From the NCBI RefSeq assembly GCF_022808915.1, contig NZ_JAKZFS010000001.1, positions 620,001 to 684,000 on the forward strand: 64,000 nucleotides of DNA, written 5' to 3'. Each line of letters opens with the position of its first letter. The first letter of the stretch is position 1. The translations under genes and the position numbers were made by a program. Positions 43,393 through 51,829 of the stretch are shown here, in pieces. The notes under the pieces were generated by a model. It was given only the letters and a program-made list of their open reading frames with translations, had not been told where the DNA came from and ran no database searches. Source of the DNA: Fundidesulfovibrio terrae (GTDB taxonomy: Bacteria > Desulfobacterota > Desulfovibrionia > Desulfovibrionales > Desulfovibrionaceae).

Positions 43393-44409
43393 CTAGGTTC
43401 TCGTCCGCGAGCGCCTGCGGGCCAGGGCGGCCAGCGCGCCGATCCCGGCCAGGGCCAGGGTGGCCGGTTCCGGGGTGGCCACCTGGTCGAAGTTGATGTT
43501 GTCGATTCCCGCCGTGCCGTTGGCTCCGAACAGCAGGTGCAGTTCGCGGGCGCGCACCCCGGGCCTGTACGTGCTGAACCCGGTGGCGCTCTCCCCGAAG
43601 ACGATGGTGTTGGACGTGCCGTCGGTTATGGACCGCAGGGTCAGCGGCGGCGGGGTCTCCGCGAACAGGAGGGTGTTGGAGGTCCCGTCGGCGATGGTGC
43701 GCAGGGCGCCGCCCGTCGGCGGGAGGTTGTCCCACAGCAGGTTGCCGTCGCCGTCCCTGATCTGCAGAAGCCCTAAGGCCCGGTTGCTCTCGGTCCCGGC
43801 CAAATCGAAGGAGTTGAGCAGCACCGTAAAGCCCGGGTCCGCCGACAGGATCACCTCCCCGTTGCCCAGGAACCCGTCCGGATAGGCGATGTTGGTCAAT
43901 CCGCCGAAACCGCCGCTCCAGAAGCGCATGAAGCCGCTCTGGGCGAGGCCGGGGATGGTGCGCACCGAGCCGTCCCCGAAGGCCACTGTGCCGTCCCCCA
44001 GCACTCCGGTCGATCCGTCCGAGACGAAACGCACCGAGCCGTCCGCCAGGATGACGGTGGTCCCGTCGCCCACGCGCACCGAACCGTCGGCGAAGCGTAC
44101 CGAGCCGTCCCCGAAGCGCACCGAACCGTCCCCGAAGATGATGGTGTTGGACGTGCCGTCCACGATGGGCGCGGCCGCCGTCACGGCGCGGGTGCGGTAT
44201 TCGGTCAGGACGTTGGGCGTGAAGCCGTTCCCCGGGGCGTAGAGGCCAGTGGCGTCGCTTGGGGAGGCAACCCGGTCGCCGTAGCTGTTGGGGATGATGC
44301 TTGCGTTGGTCGAGCCGAAGATGTCGAAGGTCAGGACCGTGGCCCGGACCAGGTCCGGAGACAAGACAATCGCGGCCAGGACTGCGAAGACTGCTGCATG
44401 GCGTTTCAT
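43393..44409 (-). CDS. PEP-CTERM protein with DGSVR / DGTSNT repeats
   Basis: 338 aa exported protein: signal peptide at 1-23 and the C-terminal sorting signal TPEPATLALAGIGALAALARRR (as pattern TPEP, then helix, then RRR). Five DGSVR units (residues 94, 101, 108, 123 and 146) and three DGTSNT units (84, 241, 263) recur. DGTSNTI(I/L/V)F and DGSVRF recall the DUF1559 prepilin-like proteins of Planctomycetes. RBS AAGGAGG. The exosortase that would process PEP-CTERM is not in the window. Role unknown; likely surface or biofilm matrix. Confidence 0.82.
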   Translation of the reverse strand: MKRHAAVFAVLAAIVLSPDLVRATVLTFDIFGSTNASIIPNSYGDRVASPSDATGLYAPGNGFTPNVLTEYRTRAVTAAAPIVDGTSNTIIFGDGSVRFGDGSVRFADGSVRVGDGTTVILADGSVRFVSDGSTGVLGDGTVAFGDGSVRTIPGLAQSGFMRFWSGGFGGLTNIAYPDGFLGNGEVILSADPGFTVLLNSFDLAGTESNRALGLLQIRDGDGNLLWDNLPPTGGALRTIADGTSNTLLFAETPPPLTLRSITDGTSNTIVFGESATGFSTYRPGVRARELHLLFGANGTAGIDNINFDQVATPEPATLALAGIGALAALARRRSRTRT

Positions 44410-44553
44410 GGGCGGCCTCCTTGGAATGCAGTGTCGCAGCAACAACCATTCCACAAGGCCGCTCAATCATTGCGGATGCTTGTCCGCAAGAGTGTCCCGA
44501 AAAGTGTCAAATCCTCCGACGGAGTGTCGTGAATTTCAAAATGGGCGGAGTTG

Positions 44554-45627
44554 CTATCGCCCCCCTTTCATCCGTGCCGACACCCAGGCGGCGGTCTTGT
44601 CCAGCCAGTCCCCCTCCTTGACGCTCAGTATCCAGCCCAGGACGCACAGGGTGAAGAACTTGCACCAGGGCGTGAACGACCCCACGGCCACGTCCAGGTA
44701 GGAGAGCACCGGCTGGTGCGCCAGGTAGATGGCGTAGGACGCGCCTGAAAGCCACAGCACGCCCTTGCGCTGGCCCCACGTGACGGACATGGGCAGCGAG
44801 AAGAGCACCACGAACACGGCCAGGGTCCAGGCGATGGTGGAGAACCAGGGCTGGTGCGCCCCGAAGAGGTACAGTGCGAAGCTCAGTCCGCAGGTGCCGA
44901 AGATGAGCCAGGCCAGGGGCCTGTCCACGATCCATTCCCGGTCCGGGGAGGCTTTCCACAGCTCGGCCATCCACATGCCGATGAGGAACTCCGGCAGCCG
45001 GGCGGGCAGGTTGAAGGTGGACAAAAAGGCCAGCGTGCCGCCGATGCCCTCCGGCGCGGCGCGTCCCCACATCTTGATGGCCTCGGTGAGCGGCCACACG
45101 ATGGCGACCGTGACGATGGTGAATTTCGCCGCGCCGTGCTTGCGGTACTGGGTCAGTATCCAGGGCCAGGCCAGGGTGAATTGCAAGAGGAGCCCAAGCC
45201 ACCAGTAGGCGGCCGTGTTGGACATGAAGGACTGCGTGCGCAGCGGGTCCAGGAAGAAGATGTGCGAGAGCGCCGGGGGCAGCCAGTCACCGGGACTGGT
45301 TATGCGGTAGACCACGGCGTTGCCCACGATCACCAGGAGCACGGCGGCGTAATAGTGCGGGCAGAGCCGGGAAAGGCGCTTGGGCACGAAGTCGGCCAGC
45401 CTGGGGATGGGGGCGGGGTTGTCGCCCACGTAGGGCATGGCCAGGAGGAAGCTGGTCATGACGTTGAAGACCACCACGCCCAGGGCCAGATCCACGAAGG
45501 CGTCGCCGAGGAGCGTTCCGGCGTATGCGTCCCGCAGGGGGCCGATGCCCTGGAAGAGGTGGTGCAGGAAGATGCCGACCATGGCCAGGGCGCGGATGAA
45601 ATGCAGCTGGGGGATGTCTCGCTTCAC
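44554..45627 (-). CDS. Acyltransferase 3 family membrane protein
   Basis: 357 aa, GTG start (AGGAGG 7 nt upstream). Ten or so TM segments; LHFIRALAMVGIFLHHLF with the conserved His near the start and YAIYLAHQPVLSYLD near the end are family hallmarks. It O-acylates surface sugars or lipids using cytoplasmic acyl donors. It lies convergent with no neighbour; possible partner of the PEP-CTERM/glycan genes but not shown. Confidence 0.88.
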   Translation of the reverse strand: MKRDIPQLHFIRALAMVGIFLHHLFQGIGPLRDAYAGTLLGDAFVDLALGVVVFNVMTSFLLAMPYVGDNPAPIPRLADFVPKRLSRLCPHYYAAVLLVIVGNAVVYRITSPGDWLPPALSHIFFLDPLRTQSFMSNTAAYWWLGLLLQFTLAWPWILTQYRKHGAAKFTIVTVAIVWPLTEAIKMWGRAAPEGIGGTLAFLSTFNLPARLPEFLIGMWMAELWKASPDREWIVDRPLAWLIFGTCGLSFALYLFGAHQPWFSTIAWTLAVFVVLFSLPMSVTWGQRKGVLWLSGASYAIYLAHQPVLSYLDVAVGSFTPWCKFFTLCVLGWILSVKEGDWLDKTAAWVSARMKGGR

Positions 45628-45729
45628 GGGTACGCCTCCTGGGATTTCCAACAAAACCCTAGCCTTAAAGCGGGGTCCCCGCAAGCCGGGAGGCGTGGTA
45701 AGGGAGGGGGACGCGTGGCGAGAGGCGCG

Positions 45730-47193
45730 TCATTCCTCCTCGAAGCGGATCACCACCAGGGTCAGGTCGTCGTCCTGGGCGGCGCCGTCCAGGAAGGTGC
45801 GCCAGTCGTTCGTGACCGCATCCATGATCTCCAGGGCGCCCTTGTCCGCGTTCTCGCGCACCACCCGGCGCAGGCGCTCCTTGCCGTACATGCTCCCGTC
45901 CGGGCCGAAGCTCTCCCAGAGGCCGTCGGTCCCCAGCACCAGGACGCACCCTTCGGGCCAGCGGCCCAGGTGCTGGGCCAGGTATGCGCTCTCCTGGTCC
46001 ACTGCCAGGGGCAGGCCCCGGCCCCGCAGTTCCGAGAATTCGTCCGTGCGCGGATCGTAGAGGATGGCCGGGTCGTGCCCGGCCCGCACCCATTCCACCT
46101 GCCGGGCGGCCGGGTCCAGAACCAGCAGGAACAGGGTGATGAAGTGTCCGCTTCCGGCCACGTCGCGCGCCAAGTGGCGGTTCAGGGTGGTGACGATGCG
46201 CGAGGTGTCCGACAGGCACAGCGCTCCCTGGCGCAAAAAGCCCCGGGCCGAGGCCATGAGCAGGGCCGAATCCACACCGTGTCCGGAGACGTCCGCCACC
46301 ACCACTGCCAGGGTGTCCCCGGCCAGTTCCAGGAAGTCGTAGTAGTCGCCGCCGGTCTGCTCCGGATAGATGGCCGAGGCCGCGATATCCAGCCCCATGC
46401 GCCGGGGAATCTGGCCCGGCAGCAGGCTCTTCTGCACGGCCTGGGCCTGGGCCAGGGCCTGCATGAGCCGGGTGCGGTGGCGGAGTCCCTCGATCATGGA
46501 ATTGGTGCGCGCCGCGATGACCCCGAACTCGTCGGCCGTGGCCACCGGGATGTACTGGCCGAACTCGCCCAGGCTCACGGCCTCGAGCACCCGGGTCTGC
46601 TCGGCCATGAGCCTGCGCAGGTTCTCGGAGTAGCGCAGGATCAGCGCGCCGACTCCAGCGATGAGCACCGTGGTCACGTACACCACGTCCAAGGTCACGG
46701 AGCGCTTGGCCTCGGCCAGGGCCGTCGGGCTGTATGCGTTGCCGGCCAGCCAGTCCACGCCGTTTATGAGGATGACGGACAACAGCGCCGCCACCAGCAG
46801 GGCGAGCCCCATGGCCACCACGGCGAATTTGCGCGCCAGGGGGCGGATGGTCTCGGGCGGAGAGTGCCAGGTCCTGGTGCAGGCCCGGTCGATGATGCGG
46901 CGCTGGCGGGTGATGGCGCAGTCCAGGGCCAGGAAGAAGGCCACGGCCGCCATGCCTGTCCAGAGCTTGATCCCGCTGAAAAGGGGAAAGCCGAGCACCA
47001 GCGAGTTGAATGACGCCGCCAGGGAACCCGCAACCAGGCCGAGCGCGAAATCGAGCAGGAACTGCGCCCTTGGCTGGGTGAAGATGTCGCGGTTCTCCAC
47101 CAGGGCCCGCTCGAGCCGGGGCCGCATGGCCAGGGCCGCCGCCGCCGCCCCGAATATGATCGCCCCCAGCGTCACGGGGGGCAGGGCATTCAT
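45730..47193 (-). CDS. SpoIIE-type PP2C serine phosphatase with membrane and HAMP regions
   Basis: 487 aa. Four or more hydrophobic segments in residues 1-190, a HAMP-like helix (about 188-235), then a PP2C/SpoIIE domain: GGDYYDFLEL, VVVADVSGHGVDSALLMA, TDGLWES and DDDLTLVVIR carry the metal Asp residues. Such proteins dephosphorylate anti-anti-sigma factors, but none is adjacent. It begins 6 nt after a 27-residue membrane peptide ORF and shares the direction of nrfHA. Confidence 0.9.
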   Translation of the reverse strand: MNALPPVTLGAIIFGAAAAALAMRPRLERALVENRDIFTQPRAQFLLDFALGLVAGSLAASFNSLVLGFPLFSGIKLWTGMAAVAFFLALDCAITRQRRIIDRACTRTWHSPPETIRPLARKFAVVAMGLALLVAALLSVILINGVDWLAGNAYSPTALAEAKRSVTLDVVYVTTVLIAGVGALILRYSENLRRLMAEQTRVLEAVSLGEFGQYIPVATADEFGVIAARTNSMIEGLRHRTRLMQALAQAQAVQKSLLPGQIPRRMGLDIAASAIYPEQTGGDYYDFLELAGDTLAVVVADVSGHGVDSALLMASARGFLRQGALCLSDTSRIVTTLNRHLARDVAGSGHFITLFLLVLDPAARQVEWVRAGHDPAILYDPRTDEFSELRGRGLPLAVDQESAYLAQHLGRWPEGCVLVLGTDGLWESFGPDGSMYGKERLRRVVRENADKGALEIMDAVTNDWRTFLDGAAQDDDLTLVVIRFEEE

Positions 47194-47199
47194 GAAGGG

Positions 47200-47283
47200 T
47201 CAGACCTTGCCGCCGTATATGGCCAGCAACACCGACGCCAGCAGGTAGCCCGCCCAGACGCGAAGGGTGGGTTTGTCGCTCAT
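47200..47283 (-). CDS. 27-residue single-TM peptide ORF
   Basis: MSDKPTLRVWAGYLLASVLL then AIYGGKV, one predicted TM helix (residues 9-24). ATG 47283; no strong Shine-Dalgarno. Located between nrfA and the SpoIIE phosphatase, ending 6 nt before the phosphatase start, so co-translation is plausible. The size invites caution, but the composition is not random for this GC content. Confidence 0.5.
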   Translation of the reverse strand: MSDKPTLRVWAGYLLASVLLAIYGGKV

Positions 47284-47361
47284 GGGACAAGGCATATCCC
47301 AGAGCGAAAGGGGAGGGAATAGGAAAGTCCCGGGAATTCGCCCGGAGCGGAGGTCCAACGG

Positions 47362-47397
47362 AAAACGGGCCGCCGGAGGTGTTCCGGCGGCCCGTTG
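47362..47397 (-). terminator. Terminator after nrfA
   Basis: Stem AACGGGCCGCCGGA / TCCGGCGGCCCGTT; on the minus strand it is followed by TTCC, on the plus strand preceded by AAAAC. It separates nrfA from the peptide/phosphatase genes. Confidence 0.75.
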
Positions 47398-47415
47398 GTT
47401 GGCGGTCAGTTTGGA

Positions 47416-48882
47416 CTAGAACTGTTCCTGGATGCCCATGGGGTCCTTGAATTCGACGGCGGGCTGGTTGGGCAGCTTCTTCTCGCCGCGTCCCTCCAGG
47501 TACTTGGCCAGTTCCAGGTTCACCTTCATGGGCACGTCGACCCCGGCCTTGGTCAGGGCCTGGCGCAGGAAGCCCTCGGCCTTGGTGGCGAAGGCGATTG
47601 AATCGCCCAGCACTCGCATGGCTTCGGTGGGGTTGTGGAAGCCGATGGAGTTCTCCGCGCCGATGTAGAGCGAGCGGTAGAAGGCCTGTTCGTAGAATTC
47701 CTTGGCCTTGTCGTAGAGGGACTGGTCGATCTGCTTGCCCGCGGCCTGGGCCATGTGGGCGGATTCGAACAGCTTGGCCACCACGGCGGTGGCGTAGCCG
47801 GCGCGCAGCTGCAGGGACAGGGTGCGGTCCTGGATGGCCGTGACCTGCTGCTTGAGCCAGTCGGCGGTTTCGGTGTGGCACTGCATGCAGGCGCGCATGT
47901 CGTTCTTCAGGGGGCTCATGACCCGGTGGTCGGACACCTTGTGCACGCCGACCTTGGTGTAGGGCATGTGGCAGTCGGCGCAGGCGGCCCCGGCCTTCCA
48001 GTGCACGGAATTGTTGGAGAAGAGCTCGAACTCGGGGTGGCGGATGAATCCCATCTTGAACCCGGTGACGTTCTGCTTCCATTCCTTGACGGAGGGGTCA
48101 CTCTGAATCTTCTTGATGATGTCTTCGATGGTGATGGCGCCCCACTTGCTGTTCTGCCAGGGGAAGTACACGCCAACGGACTGCATCTCGGCGTTCTTGG
48201 GGATGTTGTAGGTCACGTGGCATTGGGCGCACACCGCGGAACGCATCTCCTGGCGGGAAAGCTTGTGCCAGTCGACGCCCATGGATTCCAGCGCGGGCTG
48301 CAGGGTGTAGTCCCTGGAGATCTTGAGCGACATGTCCTTGTTGTCGTGGCAGTCGATGCAGGCCACGCCGAGGTTCCTGTTCTTCTCGGGAATCCTGTTC
48401 AGGATGTCCTTGTAGGGCAGCTTGTAGTAGTCCTCGCCCAGTTCCTTTCGCAGGCCGGGGGAATAGGGGGTTTTGCAGGAGAGGCACACGCCGCCGGCCT
48501 TGAGCCTGGAGGCGTCGATCTCGAGCTGGTCGCGCACCATGTTGGCGTGGCCCTTGGGCTCGTTGTACTCCACGCCGAAGCCCCAGCCGTTGAACAAGAG
48601 GGCCATATAGGGATATTCGGCCAGCTTGTCGTAGGTGACGTGGTCGGCGTCGTATCCGCGCTTGTACTTGCTCTTGCCGGCGGGCTCGGGCTTCTCGGTC
48701 TGCTTCCAGAGGTCGTACTCGTCAGGGTACGCCTTGCCCCAGAGTGTGGGATCGATCTCTCCGTCGGGGATGGTGACGGTCTTCACCGGTTCGGGCTTCG
48801 GCGGGGAGCAGGCATACGGCGCAACCAGAAACAACGCCGCCAGTCCGGCCAGAATGATATACCCTACCTTCTTGCTCCGCAT
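47416..48882 (-). CDS. nrfA: Pentaheme cytochrome c nitrite reductase NrfA
   Basis: 488 aa. It reduces nitrite to ammonium in the periplasm with six electrons. Catalytic heme motif CLSCK (Cys133-Lys137, the NrfA lysine ligand) plus four CxxCH motifs: CIDCH, CAQCH, CADCH and CMQCH. N-terminal signal/TM anchor at about 8-25. RBS ACGGAGG. Paired with NrfH upstream in the standard nrfHA order of sulfate reducers. Confidence 0.97.
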   Translation of the reverse strand: MRSKKVGYIILAGLAALFLVAPYACSPPKPEPVKTVTIPDGEIDPTLWGKAYPDEYDLWKQTEKPEPAGKSKYKRGYDADHVTYDKLAEYPYMALLFNGWGFGVEYNEPKGHANMVRDQLEIDASRLKAGGVCLSCKTPYSPGLRKELGEDYYKLPYKDILNRIPEKNRNLGVACIDCHDNKDMSLKISRDYTLQPALESMGVDWHKLSRQEMRSAVCAQCHVTYNIPKNAEMQSVGVYFPWQNSKWGAITIEDIIKKIQSDPSVKEWKQNVTGFKMGFIRHPEFELFSNNSVHWKAGAACADCHMPYTKVGVHKVSDHRVMSPLKNDMRACMQCHTETADWLKQQVTAIQDRTLSLQLRAGYATAVVAKLFESAHMAQAAGKQIDQSLYDKAKEFYEQAFYRSLYIGAENSIGFHNPTEAMRVLGDSIAFATKAEGFLRQALTKAGVDVPMKVNLELAKYLEGRGEKKLPNQPAVEFKDPMGIQEQF

Positions 48883-48916
48883 GGCTGTCCTCCGTTTGAT
48901 GTGCGATGCACGCGCC

Positions 48917-49378
48917 TTAGCGCGTTAAGATTGAGCCCGTCTTCTTGTGGGTGATGCCCCGGTGGCAGTCCCAGCAGAGCCTCGTGGTGTCCATGCGCGA
49001 GACGGCGGTCTCGTGGCAGCGCACACAGTTGGCCTGCACGGCGGCCTTGCCGTGGTCGGTGAGGCGGATGTCCTCGGGGACGTGCCCGGAATAGAAGAAG
49101 ATGACATCCTTCATGCCGTCGATGGACTTCCACAGGTAATGCACGGGAAGATTCTGGTTGGGCAGGTGGCAGTCCACGCAGGCCTTCCGGCGGTGGGCTC
49201 CCTGGTGGAACCATGCCTCGTATTCGGATTCCATGACGTGGCACGAGGAACAGAAAAGCGGCGATTCGGATTTTGCCAGCAGCTGAGGCGGGCCGAAGGC
49301 GAGAAACAATCCGACGCCGGCGAAGAGGAGGGCCAGGACGGCCGCGAGCCTCAGTGCGCGACGACTCGAAGTACCCAT
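48917..49378 (-). CDS. nrfH: NrfH tetraheme quinol dehydrogenase
   Basis: 153 aa NapC/NirT family. N-terminal TM helix (10-28), then CSSCHVM (heme 1, Met49 as in NrfH), CVDCH, CVRCH and CWDCH. It takes electrons from menaquinol and hands them to NrfA. Start ATG 49378 (RBS GGAGGAGG). A TGTGA/TCACA palindrome lies 190 nt upstream. Confidence 0.96.
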   Translation of the reverse strand: MGTSSRRALRLAAVLALLFAGVGLFLAFGPPQLLAKSESPLFCSSCHVMESEYEAWFHQGAHRRKACVDCHLPNQNLPVHYLWKSIDGMKDVIFFYSGHVPEDIRLTDHGKAAVQANCVRCHETAVSRMDTTRLCWDCHRGITHKKTGSILTR

Positions 49379-49568
49379 TTTCCTCCTCCTGGTTGCGGTC
49401 CCGGATCGCTTGCCGGGCCGGTTTTCTCTGGTAGCGCGCGACCCCGTTTGCATGGGGGTCGGCAGCAGGAAGCGCGAGGTCCCGGGCTTGCGCCGAAGCG
49501 GGAGCAAATCAAGAGTACATGATAATACCGGGACTTGGAAGACCGTAGACGCAAAAAGCGCTCAAAAA

Positions 49569-49584
49569 TGTGACCTAGATCACA
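49569..49584. promoter_or_regulatory. CRP/FNR-family binding site upstream of nrfHA
   Basis: TGTGACCTAGATCACA, a perfect CRP-type TGTGA-N6-TCACA palindrome. In Desulfovibrio such sites are used by HcpR-type regulators of nitrosative stress genes. It lies 190 nt upstream of the nrfH ATG and 56 nt before the 3' end of the upstream gene's stop. Confidence 0.65.
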
Positions 49585-49639
49585 AAAGCTCGAAAATATG
49601 ACGGCGCTCCGCCATGGCCGCCGTCCGGGACGCACCGGC

Positions 49640-49972
49640 TCACCGATAGTCCGGGTTCTGCTGGGCCTGCCGTGCGTCCTGGACGCGTTTTTCCATCTGG
49701 GCCTGCTGCAGCTGCGCGTTGAGGGCCAGGTACGCCTCGTACGCCTTGTTCTTGGCCTGCTGGTAGACGGACGCGCGTTCCGGGGAGTCGTCCTTCAGGG
49801 CTTCGCGCTCGGCCAGTTCGATCCGGTAGTAGGCGTTGCGCTGCTCGTCGAGCTTGTTCTTGAGCTCCTGCAGGGTGTTGGAGGTCACTCTCTGCTGGGC
49901 CAGGGCGGGTCCGACGGTCCCCGGCAGAACGGCGATAGCGGTCACGGCGGCGATCAATACGAAACGAATCAT
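49640..49972 (-). CDS. Small exported coiled-coil protein
   Basis: 110 aa. Signal peptide 1-24 (MIRFVLIAAVTAIAVLPGT, cleavage after ALA). Mature part is a charged helix (LQELKNKLDEQRNAYYRIELA). RBS ACGGAGG. Divergent from 50278; both have the layout signal peptide plus helical rod with a DSPE/KSPE motif. Function unknown. Confidence 0.7.
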   Translation of the reverse strand: MIRFVLIAAVTAIAVLPGTVGPALAQQRVTSNTLQELKNKLDEQRNAYYRIELAEREALKDDSPERASVYQQAKNKAYEAYLALNAQLQQAQMEKRVQDARQAQQNPDYR

Positions 49973-50277
49973 GGCGCATACCTCCGTCCATGCCCCTCCT
50001 GCCGATGGGGGGGCGATTCGTCGTTGAAATGTAGCACTCGGCCCGGGTCGTAGCAATACGGGCCGTAAAAAAGCGGGCTGCCCGCAACGGCTCCGCCCGG
50101 GGGGACTGCCGCTGTGATCCGGGCGTCCTGTATCCATGGGGGCTTGTCGTTCGCTCTTCCCGATGGAAGGCAACTGCCCCGAGCGGCACCACGCCGGAGG
50201 CGGCGAAAAAAAACGGATTGTCCCGAACGGGGATCTTTTGCTATGTGCGGGGAAAGACGAGAGAATGCGAGGTCAGC
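49973..50277. other. Intergenic region between two exported coiled-coil genes
   Basis: 305 nt divergent control region. No gene, no clear promoter pair; GC-rich with short inverted repeats. Nothing else recognised. Confidence 0.4.
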
Positions 50278-50601
50278 ATGAAGAGAATAGCGAGTTTCGC
50301 GGCCCTCCTGGCCCTTGTTGCATGCCTTTGCGCCTCCGGCGCGGCCCTGGCCGCAGACAAGCAGGATTACGCCTCCATGACCACGCCCCAGCTCCAGGAG
50401 GCGATGCGGGTCGAGAAACAGGCCTACAAGTCGGTCCGCAAGCAGGTCCGGCGGCTGGTGAACGGGAAGATGGACAAGAAGAGCCCCGAGTACAAGGCCC
50501 GCCTCGACTCCCTGACGAAAGAGGCTGAAGACCGCAAGGTGGCCCTGGATTCCATGAAGGAAGCCCTGATCGACCGGAAGAAGGCCGGAGCAGGGAACTA
50601 G
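50278..50601 (+). CDS. Small exported coiled-coil protein
   Basis: 107 aa. Signal peptide 1-25 (cleavage near AALA-AD), then a Lys-rich helix (TTPQLQEAMRVEKQAYKSVR). Probable distant paralogue of the divergent gene at 49640. Function unknown. Confidence 0.7.
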   Translation: MKRIASFAALLALVACLCASGAALAADKQDYASMTTPQLQEAMRVEKQAYKSVRKQVRRLVNGKMDKKSPEYKARLDSLTKEAEDRKVALDSMKEALIDRKKAGAGN

Positions 50602-50716
50602 CCGGCCGGAACCGGCCGATTCCTGGCGGGTGGGCCGCGCGGGCTTCCTGCCCGGTCTATCCGGCCGGTTCAGACCGGCTGGGCGACGGCACGCCGCGAG
50701 GCTTCGCGCGGGGCGA

Positions 50717-51235
50717 TCAAGCCGGGCGCATGAGCACGCGTTCCCGCATGTCTTCGGGGCCGATGGTCTCGTAGAGGCGGGTCATGGCCCGGAAGCAGTG
50801 GCCGATGTCCCGGTAGAGGCTCAGCTGGTCCAGGCAGGCTTTCTTGATCTCGGCCATGAGCATCGGGCCCGGGCGGATGGCCCGCACGGCCCGCACGGTG
50901 GCGTCCGGGAAGTCGCAGAGCACGAGGTGGGCGATCCCCATGGCGGGATTGGACTCGAAAAAGGTCCGGCGCTTGTCTTCGGGTTCGGCGTAGATGTTGA
51001 AGGCCACCTCGAGGCCGCCGAATCCCTCGATGTCGATGACAAGCACGGGCACGGCGTCTTCCACGTAGACGCCGCAGCTGAGCGCCCCGGCGGCGAATCC
51101 CCGCGCTTCGGCGTCCGAGATATCCTCATAGAAGAAGAAAACCTCGAATCCTCCGCCCGCCAGAACGGGAGCGGGCCCTTCCCCGGCGGGCCGAATCCCC
51201 AGGGACTGGCCCACCTTCAGGTCCAGGGCGCTCAT
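50717..51235 (-). CDS. Unknown cytoplasmic protein
   Basis: 172 aa, no signal peptide. Mixed alpha/beta, with FFFYEDISDAEARGF and CGVYVEDAVPVLVIDIEGFGGLEV. No recognisable motif. It follows the exported protein at 51249-51743 by 13 nt on the same strand, so they probably share a transcript. Confidence 0.65.
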   Translation of the reverse strand: MSALDLKVGQSLGIRPAGEGPAPVLAGGGFEVFFFYEDISDAEARGFAAGALSCGVYVEDAVPVLVIDIEGFGGLEVAFNIYAEPEDKRRTFFESNPAMGIAHLVLCDFPDATVRAVRAIRPGPMLMAEIKKACLDQLSLYRDIGHCFRAMTRLYETIGPEDMRERVLMRPA

Positions 51236-51248
51236 GCGCGTTGCCCAG

Positions 51249-51743
51249 CTATTTGCCGCGCTTGGACAGGTCCTGGCGCAGCTTGGCCAGGTTGTCCTCG
51301 ATGGGGTCGCCCTTCACCTTGAGCAGGGCCATGCCGTACATCAGGTCGTAGGGGATGATGCTGTTGGCCTTGTCCTGGTAGAGGCTGTTCATGGCTTCCT
51401 TCACCAGGGCGGTCTGGTAGGGGAACTGGGCCAGGAAGCATTCCTTGAAGCGCTTGTCGGCTTCCTGGGGATTCTGGGGCTTGGTTTCCCCGGACATCAC
51501 GACGTTCATGCACAGGATCCTGAAAGCGGTGGCGATGCCTTCCAGGAATACTTCGTGCTCATGGTCGGTCATGGCGTTCCAGCGCTGGCCGAAGTTGGTG
51601 ACCGAGGGGCCGGGCTTGGCGGCTGCGGAGGGAGAGGCTGCGAGCGGCGCGGGGGCCTTGTCGGCGGATTTCTTCTGGGCCAGGGCCGGAACGGCGAACG
51701 CGAGGATCAGGGCCAGGGCGATGAGCAAGGCTTTGCGGGCCAT
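51249..51743 (-). CDS. Unknown exported protein
   Basis: 164 aa. Signal peptide 1-22 (LILAFAVPALA-QK), Pro/Ala-rich linker to about 48, then a helical domain with two Cys (FRILCMNVV and FKECFLAQF) that may form a disulfide. RBS AAGGAG. Upstream neighbour on the same strand is selB, 86 nt away. No family recognised. Confidence 0.65.
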   Translation of the reverse strand: MARKALLIALALILAFAVPALAQKKSADKAPAPLAASPSAAAKPGPSVTNFGQRWNAMTDHEHEVFLEGIATAFRILCMNVVMSGETKPQNPQEADKRFKECFLAQFPYQTALVKEAMNSLYQDKANSIIPYDLMYGMALLKVKGDPIEDNLAKLRQDLSKRGK

Positions 51744-51829
51744 GTGCGACTCCTTGTGTGTGGTTGCGCCCCGAGGGGCCAAAGGGGTGTAGCCCCATGG
51801 GTGAAAAAAGCAAGTCCCGGCCCGGGGGG

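Noticed and set aside
45665-48082. 805-codon minus-strand frame spanning nrfA and the phosphatase
   Set aside because: It is out of frame with both genes, which have strong motifs of their own.
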